A DNA stretch of 6,637 bases. Origin: Gammaproteobacteria bacterium. GTDB lineage: Bacteria > Pseudomonadota > Gammaproteobacteria > Pseudomonadales > Pseudohongiellaceae. The notes under the pieces are model-generated. The model saw only the letters and a list, made by a program, of their open reading frames with translations, was not told the origin of the DNA and made no database searches. The position numbers and the translations under genes are program-made. The first letter of the stretch is position 1. Each line of letters begins with the position of its first letter. Where the stretch lies: assembly GCA_003556835.1 (NCBI GenBank), contig PWQG01000252.1, forward strand, positions 1 through 6,637, in the 5' to 3' direction. Shown here piece by piece: positions 1-5,987 of the stretch.

Positions 1-738
1 GCTGTCCGTCGCCAGTTGGCTGACAAACTGGGCCTGCCACTGGAATTTGTCATCGACCGGATCAAGGCACTGCATGAAGAGAATCCGATGCTGGGCTGCC
101 GCGGTTGCCGCCTGGGCATCCTGTACCCGGAAATCACGGAGATGCAGGTGCGCGCCGTTTTCGAGGCCGCCGCGGATATCATGAGCGAGGATCCGGCAGT
201 AGAGGTGCACCCCGAGATCATGATCCCCCTGGTCGGATTCAAGGCGGAACTGGCCGACCAGCTGGCCGTCGTTCGCCGCGTCGCTGATGAAGTGATTGCA
301 GAACGCAATCTGCAGATCCCCTACATGGTGGGCACCATGATCGAGGTGCCACGTGCCGCAATCACAGCCAACGAAATCGCCGAACAGGCGGAGTTCTTCA
401 GCTTCGGCACCAATGATCTGACACAAACCACACTCGGCCTGAGCCGGGATGACATGGGTCTGTTCTATGACGAGTACCAGAACAAGGAAATCTACAGCAA
501 GAATCCGTTTGCCAGTCTGGACAAGTCCGGTGTCGGTCGACTGATGGAGTTTGCCGTAAGCAATGGCCAGAAGACCCGCCCGGATCTCAAGCTGGGCATC
601 TGCGGCGAACACGCCGGCGACCCCGATTCCATCGACTTTTGTCATCGCCTGGGGCTGAACTATGTCAGTTGTTCACCGCCACGGGTACCCATCGCACGAC
701 TGGCTGCTGCTCAGGCAGCATTGCGCGACGAGGACTGA
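1..738 (+). CDS. ppdK: Pyruvate, phosphate dikinase, C-terminal part (5' end cut off by the window)
   Basis: The frame is open from base 1 and ends at a TGA, giving 245 residues of a protein that is usually about 880-900 long, so only the PEP/pyruvate-binding TIM barrel is present. The TTG at base 16 is internal and not a real start. PPDK interconverts ATP, phosphate and pyruvate with AMP, PPi and phosphoenolpyruvate in the cytoplasm. Visible family motifs, counted from the first codon: GCRGCRLGI (32-40), holding a substrate-binding arginine; MIEVPRAA (113-120), whose Glu is a metal ligand; FGTNDLTQ (135-142), with the conserved Asn-Asp; GICGEHAGDP (199-208), whose Cys201 matches the catalytic acid/base cysteine; and the terminal VSCSP..VPIARLAAAQA. 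The Cys of GICGEH and the length of the barrel separate it from PEP synthase and PTS enzyme I. Two small departures from the usual motifs are Cys33 in GCRGCR and Pro227 in the SPxRVP segment. Identification is secure; the N-terminal nucleotide-binding and phosphohistidine domains lie outside the window. Confidence 0.96.
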   Translation, partial: AVRRQLADKLGLPLEFVIDRIKALHEENPMLGCRGCRLGILYPEITEMQVRAVFEAAADIMSEDPAVEVHPEIMIPLVGFKAELADQLAVVRRVADEVIAERNLQIPYMVGTMIEVPRAAITANEIAEQAEFFSFGTNDLTQTTLGLSRDDMGLFYDEYQNKEIYSKNPFASLDKSGVGRLMEFAVSNGQKTRPDLKLGICGEHAGDPDSIDFCHRLGLNYVSCSPPRVPIARLAAAQAALRDED

Positions 739-761
739 TCCCAGGGGTATGCATGTATGAT

Positions 762-796
762 CCGGATGGGCGGTGGTCCCGCACCCGCCCATCCGG
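762..796. terminator. GC-rich hairpin between convergent genes, probable bidirectional terminator
   Basis: The arms CCGGATGGGCGG (762-773) and CCGCCCATCCGG (785-796) are perfect reverse complements over 12 bp. Two more pairs (774-775 with 782-783) form if C784 is bulged, closing a loop of about six bases. It sits 23 bases after the ppdK stop and 6 bases beyond the stop of the c-di-GMP gene on the other strand, so it can serve both transcripts. Neither side is followed by a clear T run, so it does not fit the classic intrinsic terminator; it could instead be a 3'-end-stabilising stem next to Rho-dependent termination. Confidence 0.6.
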
Positions 797-802
797 CATT
801 AC

Positions 803-3349
803 TCACCGCAACAGCGTCGACTCCACGAATCGCTGCAATTCCGCCATTGGCATGGGGGGAGCAATACGGTAACCCTGCAGGTATTCACAACCGGCAGCCA
901 CCAGAAAAGCCTCCTGCTCCTCGGTCTCCACACCTTCGGCAATCACCTTCAGGTCCAGTTTGTCCGCAATCAGCAGCATGCTTTCGATCAGCTTTTCCTC
1001 TGTTGAAGAAACACCGATCTTCGAAACAAAAGCACGATCGATTTTCAGCACCCGAATGGGAAAGCGGGAAAAATAACTCAGGCCGGAATACCCCGTACCG
1101 AAATCATCAATCGCCACCTCCACACCGCTCTGGCTCAACTCATCCAGCAGCGGGCCTGCTGACCGGGCATCATCCACCAGCAGCCGCTCAGTGATTTCCA
1201 CGGACCTCGGTACCTTAGCGCCGATCATGAGGTCAACCCAGGCACGGGCATGCGCATCACGCAGATAGAACAACCGGGGTGATACATTCACAGACACCTG
1301 CAGAGGATACTCCCTTCCCGCATTGACACTCTGGATTTCGCGCAAAGCTGTGTCCAGCACAAAATAGTCTACCTGGCTCACCAGACCCCGATCCTCGGCA
1401 ACCCGCACAAATTCCTCAGGAGAAATATACGTGCCATCCTCCGACTGCCACCGCACCAGGGCCTCGCAACTTACCACCTGCCGATCGGAAACCCGCAGTA
1501 CCGGTTGATAGTGGACCTGCAGTCGCCCAGCGCTGAGAGCGGCCATGAGGCTATTGTAGAGGACATGCTTGCGTTCGGATTCCTGCTGCATGTCGGCAGT
1601 GTAAAACTGCCAGCTGTTCTTCCCGGTTCCCTTCACCTCGTACATGGCCTGGTCAGCCTTGATGATCAACACATCGGCTTCATCCCCATCATCAGGGAAG
1701 AACGAGACACCAATACTTACGCTGCAGTGCAGTCGCGAATCATCCAGCTCAAAGGCTGCATTCATACGGTTAATGATTTCATCACAGATCCGTGTCACGG
1801 TTGATTCGGAAAACACGTCCGGCAGCAGAGCCACAAACTCATCTCCACTGTAGCGCGACACTGTATCGGTCTCGCGTACACAGGCGCGGATGCGCGCTGC
1901 CGCTTCGATCAGCAACTCATCTCCCTTATCATGCCCGAGGTTGTCATTGATCGACTTGAAATCATCCAGGTCGACAAACAGCACGGCAAGGCGTGAAGAA
2001 TGCCGGCGCGCCTGCAGAAGCGACGTATGCAGGCGGTCCAGGAACAGATTGCGATTGGGCAGATGCGTCAGGCCATCATAGTTCGCCTGGTATTCGATCA
2101 GCCTGTCGGCCTCCCGGCTCCGGGTGATATCGCTGACCGCACCCGTAATTTCGGTGCGCCCCCGCTCCTCAAACACTTCACCCTGTAAATGTACCCAGAC
2201 CGCGGTTCCATCTTTACGGATCAACTCGAGCTCCCGATCGAATCGTGTCCGATACTGCAGTGCCCGCATCAACTGTTGCCGCAACAGTGTCGCGCTGCGT
2301 GTATCCAGAAGGGCACAGAGCCCGTCCAGGCTGAAGTCATCCACCCCATCACGCAAGTCGAATATGCGACGGGCGGTCTCCGACATTTCAGTGAATCGCC
2401 CGTCGTGGGCCAATCGCCAGCCGCCCACTCGGGAAACCCGCTCTACAGCCCGCAGGAAATTCTCGTTACGGAATATGATCTGCCTTAACCCTTCGCGCTC
2501 GAGAAGGAACCTTCGACGTAACCAGAGCCCTCCCATCAGTAATACCGAAATGGTGGCACCAGCCCCACGTATCCCGATAATGCCAGCCGTGGTGCCCGGC
2601 TCTTGCGGCACTACGCCAAGTTCCCAGCTGCCCTCCCCCAGAGCCACGGGCATGCTAACCATATTTGCGTCCGCGAACACCGAAGGTTCACCGAAAAATG
2701 TCTCTCCTTCCGCGCCGGTGGCATCCTGGCCGCGGATGGCCAAATCCAGATCGTCCGGGAGGTCATACAGGCCGGCCGGGCGAAACAACTGTTCCACAAG
2801 AATGGGCGCGGACACGAGTCCCCAGATACGTTGATCGCCAACGTCATCCCACACGAATACGGGCGCACGAGCGACAAACGCCCGCCCCCCCTGCACCAGA
2901 TCAACGGGACCGGCGATCACCATTGTCCCCGACTCGATCACCCGCTCTACCGCTGGCCATTGGTCCTCCTGCTGCCGATAATTCAGGCCAATTGCTTCCT
3001 CGTTACCTTCCCTCGGATGAACATGCCGGATAACCAGGTCCGGCGCCACGGCTATGTTGACAAGCGCTGGCTGACGCTCACGCACCGAGGCGCCGTAGCG
3101 CTGAAAATCTGCGTCCGAAAAATCGGGGTAAGCGGCTACAAATGCGGCAACACCGGTGATCAGGGAAAGATTGGTATTGAGTTCGCTTTCCAGCTGGTAG
3201 CGATAGATACTGAGCCGCTCCAGCGTCGAGGACATTCGTTCAGCGCTCAACTGATCCCGGTACTGCCATTCGGCCCGGTTCACCAGAACCAGGGTCAGGG
3301 CAAGCACCATCAGCAGCGAAAGATAAAAACCACCCTTGTGAGTCAGCAT
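803..3349 (-). CDS. Membrane-bound CHASE-PAS-GGDEF-EAL protein (c-di-GMP synthesis and/or degradation)
   Basis: An 848-residue sensory enzyme for cyclic di-GMP. In order: a short cytoplasmic tip and membrane helix (about 7-23); a periplasmic CHASE sensor domain (about 50-230), recognisable from the GVAAF, PALVNIAVAP and GPVDL-type segments; a second membrane helix (about 253-277) followed by LRRR; a PAS domain (about 294-411) ending in DITR; a GGDEF domain (about 412-585) with DLDDFKSINDNLGH and the signature SGDEF (501-505); and an EAL domain (about 600-845). The inhibitory I-site RETD (492-495) lies exactly five residues before SGDEF. In the EAL domain all usual catalytic positions are visible: E629 (EAL), N688, E718, D748-D749 (IDDFGTGYS), K769, E805 and Q825. 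Sequence alone therefore suggests both cyclase and phosphodiesterase capacity; which dominates is unknown. The ATG is preceded by AGAGG with a 10-base spacer, inside the end of the upstream DUF599 gene, only five bases away, so the two are probably one operon. The CHASE ligand cannot be read from sequence. Confidence 0.95.
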   Translation of the reverse strand: MLTHKGGFYLSLLMVLALTLVLVNRAEWQYRDQLSAERMSSTLERLSIYRYQLESELNTNLSLITGVAAFVAAYPDFSDADFQRYGASVRERQPALVNIAVAPDLVIRHVHPREGNEEAIGLNYRQQEDQWPAVERVIESGTMVIAGPVDLVQGGRAFVARAPVFVWDDVGDQRIWGLVSAPILVEQLFRPAGLYDLPDDLDLAIRGQDATGAEGETFFGEPSVFADANMVSMPVALGEGSWELGVVPQEPGTTAGIIGIRGAGATISVLLMGGLWLRRRFLLEREGLRQIIFRNENFLRAVERVSRVGGWRLAHDGRFTEMSETARRIFDLRDGVDDFSLDGLCALLDTRSATLLRQQLMRALQYRTRFDRELELIRKDGTAVWVHLQGEVFEERGRTEITGAVSDITRSREADRLIEYQANYDGLTHLPNRNLFLDRLHTSLLQARRHSSRLAVLFVDLDDFKSINDNLGHDKGDELLIEAAARIRACVRETDTVSRYSGDEFVALLPDVFSESTVTRICDEIINRMNAAFELDDSRLHCSVSIGVSFFPDDGDEADVLIIKADQAMYEVKGTGKNSWQFYTADMQQESERKHVLYNSLMAALSAGRLQVHYQPVLRVSDRQVVSCEALVRWQSEDGTYISPEEFVRVAEDRGLVSQVDYFVLDTALREIQSVNAGREYPLQVSVNVSPRLFYLRDAHARAWVDLMIGAKVPRSVEITERLLVDDARSAGPLLDELSQSGVEVAIDDFGTGYSGLSYFSRFPIRVLKIDRAFVSKIGVSSTEEKLIESMLLIADKLDLKVIAEGVETEEQEAFLVAAGCEYLQGYRIAPPMPMAELQRFVESTLLR

Positions 3350-3354
3350 TGAAA

Positions 3355-4077
3355 TCAGGCCTCTGGCAGATCTTCCATCATGATGGCCAGGGTATCGGAC
3401 TTGAATTCACGCCGGTACAGGACAAGCACCACCAATGCAGACAGGGCCATAAAGAACCAGGCATTCACAAACCAGGCTAGTGCAGCCATGCTGAAATAGT
3501 AGGTGCGCAGACCGCTGTTGAAGTTACCCGATGCCTTGGAGGCCATTCGGGTTATCGAGTCGACGTGGCGCCGGGTCTCTGCAGCCGATGGATGATCCAC
3601 CGGTTCCGGGGCGCCCCCGATCATGACCGAGACCAGCCCGAACTGGCGCAAGGCCCAGGTAAATTTGAAAAACGCGTAGATGAACATCAACACCAGCAAC
3701 AGGACTTTCACCTCCCACTCACCGCGGGAACTGTCATCGGAGAAAGGAATGTCCGACAGCATACTCATCACCGATTCCGAGGAGGTCAACAGGGTCAACA
3801 AGCCCGCCAGAACCAGTATGGAGGTGGAAGCGAAGAAGGAGACGTTACGCTCCAGGTTCGCCACGATATTGGTGTCGGCGATCCGGTTCTCCCGTTTGAG
3901 CGCCACGCGAATCCATTGTTTGCGGAAACGGTGCATGGCAAAGGCCAGACAGGGCGTACTGGTGCTTTTGCGTGAGGTGTAGTAGAGATAGCCCTTGAAG
4001 CAGGCCAGGAAAAACAGCAGGGCGATCAGGTCAAGGCCATTGTCCCACAGTAACACGGGCCATTCATGCTCACTCAT
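3355..4077 (-). CDS. DUF599 family membrane protein of unknown function
   Basis: A 240-residue inner-membrane protein. I recognise the DUF599 pattern: an N-terminal LDLIALLFFL helix, then a basic cytoplasmic-looking stretch, the segment ERNVSFFASTSILVLAGLL, the segment FFKFTWALRQFG, and a C-terminal FNSGLRTYYFSMAALAWF. Predicted helices are at about 15-33, 82-98, 122-141 and 193-222, the four expected for the family. No catalytic motif is evident and no function is established for the family. I chose the ATG at 4077 because it has AGAGGA 10 bases upstream and gives the usual short N-terminus. An in-frame ATG at 4128 would add 17 polar residues that do not look like the family, and it has only a weak AGG upstream. 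A possible promoter at 4114-4142 would also lie across the upstream ATG. Its stop is five bases from the start of the CHASE-GGDEF-EAL gene, so a role near c-di-GMP signalling is a guess from context only. Confidence 0.88.
   Translation of the reverse strand: MSEHEWPVLLWDNGLDLIALLFFLACFKGYLYYTSRKSTSTPCLAFAMHRFRKQWIRVALKRENRIADTNIVANLERNVSFFASTSILVLAGLLTLLTSSESVMSMLSDIPFSDDSSRGEWEVKVLLLVLMFIYAFFKFTWALRQFGLVSVMIGGAPEPVDHPSAAETRRHVDSITRMASKASGNFNSGLRTYYFSMAALAWFVNAWFFMALSALVVLVLYRREFKSDTLAIMMEDLPEA
3360..3364 (-). promoter_or_regulatory. Ribosome binding site of the c-di-GMP gene
   Basis: On the minus strand this reads AGAGG, 10 bases before the ATG at 3349. It lies within the last codons of the DUF599 gene, so ribosomes finishing that gene pass over it; this is compatible with translational coupling. 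Confidence 0.55.
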
Positions 4078-4087
4078 TTGTGTAGGA

Positions 4088-4093
4088 TCCTCT
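4088..4093 (-). promoter_or_regulatory. Ribosome binding site that decides the DUF599 start
   Basis: The minus strand reads AGAGGA here, 10 bases before the ATG at 4077. The same core and spacing occur before the next gene downstream. It favours the 240-residue start over the ATG at 4128. Confidence 0.55.
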
Positions 4094-4113
4094 GCGGTGA
4101 CTTCCTTCCGGGG

Positions 4114-4142
4114 ACAGTACTCCAGCATTCATCGCCTGACAA
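4114..4142 (-). promoter_or_regulatory. Possible sigma-70 promoter for the DUF599/c-di-GMP gene pair
   Basis: On the minus strand TTGTCA (4137-4142, five of six matches to the -35 consensus) is followed after 17 bases by TACTGT (4114-4119, three of six matches to the -10 consensus). Transcription would begin near 4107, about 30 bases before the chosen start of the DUF599 gene. The -10 is poor, so this is only a candidate. Confidence 0.3.
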
Positions 4143-4150
4143 GGACCGCG

Positions 4151-4172
4151 TGGCACCGTCTTGTGGGCGCCA
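4151..4172 (-). terminator. Hairpin after the yadH-type gene, possible weak terminator
   Basis: On the minus strand TGGCGCC and GGTGCCA pair over 7 bp, including one G-T wobble, around an eight-base loop. It begins 16 bases after the permease stop. No T run follows, so it is at best a weak or Rho-assisted terminator, though its place between the ABC genes and the DUF599 gene fits an operon boundary. Confidence 0.3.
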
Positions 4173-4188
4173 TCCCGACTCGTCCCGA

Positions 4189-4950
4189 TCAGCTTCTCAG
4201 GTGATAGCCGGTTTTGAAAATCCACCAGACGGCCGTCATGCAGACAATCAGGAACAGCCCCACCATGCCCAGACTGACAAAGATGCTGACATCAGCCAGC
4301 TCGTAGAAACTCCAGCGGAACCCGCTGACCAGGTACAGCACCGGATTGAGCAGGCTAAGGGTCTGCCAGGCCGGCGGCAACATGTCCACGGAGTAGAAGG
4401 TACCACCAAGAAAGACCAGCGGGGTGATGATCAGCAAGGGAATGAGCTGCAGTTTTTCGAAGTTGTCCGCCCAGATGCCGATGATGAACCCGAACAGGCT
4501 GAAGGACACGGCTGTGAGTACCAGGAACAGCACCATGACCAGGGGATGCGCGATACGCAGCTCGACAAAGAAGGTTGCCGTGATCAGGATGATGACCGCC
4601 AGCATCAGTGACTTGGTGGCCGCGGCCCCCACATAACCGATGACCGCCTCCCACATCGACACCGGTGCCGTCAGCAGCTCGTAGATGGTGCCGGTAAACT
4701 TCGGGAAGTAGATGCCAAACGCGGCATTGGTCACACTCTGCGTGAGCAGGGAAAGCATGATCAGACCGGGTACGATGAAGGCGCCATAGGGTACGCCATT
4801 GATTTCCTCGATGCGCGAACCGATCGCCGCACCGAAGACCACAAAATACAGGGCTGTCGTGATCACCGGGGCGACAACGCTCTGCAGCAGGGTCCGCCGG
4901 GTACGCGCCATTTCAAACCGGTAAATGGCCAGTATGCTGTGGATATTCAA
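4189..4950 (-). CDS. yadH: ABC-2 type transporter permease, YadH-like
   Basis: A 253-residue integral membrane protein with about six helices (roughly 21-42, 56-78, 99-130, 137-161, 169-190 and 220-247). It forms the membrane channel of an ABC transporter whose ATPase is encoded immediately upstream. Family marks of the ABC-2 membrane domain are APVITTALYFVVFG with IGSRI, the FIVPGLIMLS segment, YELLTAPVS, TPLVFLGGTFYSV with LPPAWQ, and LNPVLYLVSGFRW. The length and the closing LRS agree with E. coli YadH as I remember it. The start is a TTG at 4950: GGGGGAG lies five bases upstream, and the resulting N-terminus NIHSILAIYRFE suits the family. Reading further upstream would put 27 odd residues inside the ATPase gene. 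The TTG overlaps the TGA of the ATPase gene as TTGA, a four-base overlap that implies coupled translation. The transported substrate is unknown. Confidence 0.93.
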   Translation of the reverse strand: MNIHSILAIYRFEMARTRRTLLQSVVAPVITTALYFVVFGAAIGSRIEEINGVPYGAFIVPGLIMLSLLTQSVTNAAFGIYFPKFTGTIYELLTAPVSMWEAVIGYVGAAATKSLMLAVIILITATFFVELRIAHPLVMVLFLVLTAVSFSLFGFIIGIWADNFEKLQLIPLLIITPLVFLGGTFYSVDMLPPAWQTLSLLNPVLYLVSGFRWSFYELADVSIFVSLGMVGLFLIVCMTAVWWIFKTGYHLRS

Positions 4951-5873
4951 TTGGACTCCCCCACCAGTTTCACAAAAATCTCTTCCAGGGAGCTTTGCGT
5001 GGTGTTCACATCCCTGAACTCGATGCCACACTGGCGCAAATCATCCAACAGTGACGTTATACCCGTGCGACTGCCCCGGGTCTCGAAGGTATAGATCAGT
5101 TGCTGCCCGCCCTCGGCCAGCTCCAGCTCGTAGGCATCCAGCCCCTGGGGGATGGCGCCCAGTGACTGGTTCAGGTCCAGCAGCAGCTGTTTCTTGCCCA
5201 GCTTGCGCATCAATTCATCCTTCTCTTCCACCAGCACGACTTCGCCATTGTTGATCACGGCGATCCGGTCGGCCATCTCCTCGGCTTCTTCGATATAGTG
5301 CGTGGTAAGGATTATGGTCACGCCGGAAGCGCGCAATTCGTGCACCACGGACCACATTTCCTTGCGCAACTCCACATCCACACCGGCGCTGGGTTCGTCC
5401 AGGAACAGCACCTGCGGTTCGTGAGAGAGGGCCTTGGCAATGAGCAGGCGCCGCTTCATGCCACCGGACAATGTGAGGACCTTGTTGTTGCGTTTTTCCC
5501 AGAGTGATACCGAACGCAAAACCTTTTCGATATGCGCGGGATCCGGCGCCTTGCCGAACAGGCCTCGACTGAAACTGACCGTATTGTGAACCGTTTCGAA
5601 GGCGTCGGTGGTCAATTCCTGGGGCACCAGACCGATCATCGCGCGCGTCTTTCGATAGTCCTTCACACAATCGTAGCCGCCCACCTCAATCCGACCGGAG
5701 CTGGGGGTGGCGATACCACAGACACAGGAGATCAGTGTGGTCTTGCCCGCGCCATTAGGTCCCAGCAGGGCGATGATTTCACCCTCCCGGATCTCCAGGT
5801 TGATGCTCTTCAGGGCTCGGAAGCCGTCGTCATAGGTCTTGGAAAGTTCTTGTATGGATACTGCAGTCTGCAT
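4947..5873 (-). CDS. yadG: ABC transporter ATP-binding protein, YadG-like
   Basis: A 308-residue cytoplasmic ATPase that should power the permease encoded next to it. Counting from the ATG at 5873: Walker A GPNGAGKTT (38-46), Q-loop GLVPQE (Q85), ABC signature LSGGMKRRL (135-143), Walker B VLFLDEP with catalytic Glu160 (155-161), D-loop AGVD (163-166) and H-loop TTH (His192). A C-terminal extension of about 100 residues (about 210-308) is typical of ABC-2 export ATPases. The length equals that of E. coli YadG as I remember it, and FETV, LSGGMKRRL and LTTHYIEEAE follow the same pattern. I chose the ATG at 5873; an in-frame TTG at 5975 would add 34 residues with no family resemblance and lies on a possible promoter. 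The ribosome binding site is weak (GGGA, six bases upstream) and lies in a small hairpin. Related subfamilies export drugs or polysaccharides, so the cargo cannot be assigned. Confidence 0.95.
   Translation of the reverse strand: MQTAVSIQELSKTYDDGFRALKSINLEIREGEIIALLGPNGAGKTTLISCVCGIATPSSGRIEVGGYDCVKDYRKTRAMIGLVPQELTTDAFETVHNTVSFSRGLFGKAPDPAHIEKVLRSVSLWEKRNNKVLTLSGGMKRRLLIAKALSHEPQVLFLDEPSAGVDVELRKEMWSVVHELRASGVTIILTTHYIEEAEEMADRIAVINNGEVVLVEEKDELMRKLGKKQLLLDLNQSLGAIPQGLDAYELELAEGGQQLIYTFETRGSRTGITSLLDDLRQCGIEFRDVNTTQSSLEEIFVKLVGESN
4956..4962 (-). promoter_or_regulatory. Strong ribosome binding site supporting a TTG start for the permease
   Basis: The minus strand reads GGGGGAG, five bases before the TTG at 4950. 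It lies inside the last codons of the ATPase gene and is the main reason for choosing the non-ATG start. Confidence 0.6.
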
Positions 5874-5880
5874 GCTCAAT

Positions 5881-5899
5881 CCCGGGTTTCTGAACCGGG
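5881..5899 (-). promoter_or_regulatory. Small hairpin over the yadG-type ribosome binding site
   Basis: On the minus strand CCCGGTT and AACCCGGG pair over 7 bp with one bulged base and a four-base loop. The 3' arm includes the GGG of the only plausible ribosome binding site, 7-12 bases before the ATG at 5873. It could lower translation, but the stem is short and the bulge weakens it. Confidence 0.3.
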
Positions 5900-5946
5900 C
5901 CTGGACCAGTACCCGGCGGCCATCCAAGATGATGGCGAAGCTGCTG

Positions 5947-5975
5947 ATTATGAAGAGGCGAAGCGATAAACACAA
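5947..5975 (-). promoter_or_regulatory. Possible sigma-70 promoter for the ABC transporter genes
   Basis: On the minus strand CATAAT (5947-5952, five of six matches to the -10 consensus) lies 17 bases after TTGTGT (5970-5975, three of six matches to the -35). It is in the 114-base gap between radA and the ATPase gene and would give a leader of about 65 bases. Confidence 0.4.
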
Positions 5976-5987
5976 CCGTGGGTTTGC

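Noticed and set aside
757..1194. Plus-strand open frame beginning in the convergent gap
   Set aside because: It starts before the hairpin, runs antisense to the end of the EAL domain, has a low-complexity Pro/His/Ser composition and lacks a ribosome binding site.
2124..3352. Long open frames on the plus strand opposite the c-di-GMP gene (236 and 249 codons)
   Set aside because: They are rich in Arg, Ser and Pro or His, match no family I know, and lie wholly antisense to a gene with unmistakable CHASE, PAS and GGDEF domains. They are by-products of GC-rich codon use.
4066..4611. 181-codon plus-strand open frame opposite the permease and the DUF599 start
   Set aside because: Its Gln/Asp/Glu/His-rich sequence is the mirror of hydrophobic membrane helices on the other strand, a common artefact.
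5215..5670. Second minus-strand open frame within the ATPase gene
   Set aside because: It is out of frame with a protein bearing all ABC motifs and shows no motif of its own.
5874..5975. A 34-residue N-terminal extension of the ATPase from a TTG at 5975
   Set aside because: It has no ribosome binding site, does not fit the family N-terminus and overlaps a candidate promoter; the ATG at 5873 gives the expected 308 residues.
5963..5987. A terminator directly after radA
   Set aside because: Only a weak AACC/GGTT stem of four pairs is visible, with no proper T run, so I do not call it.
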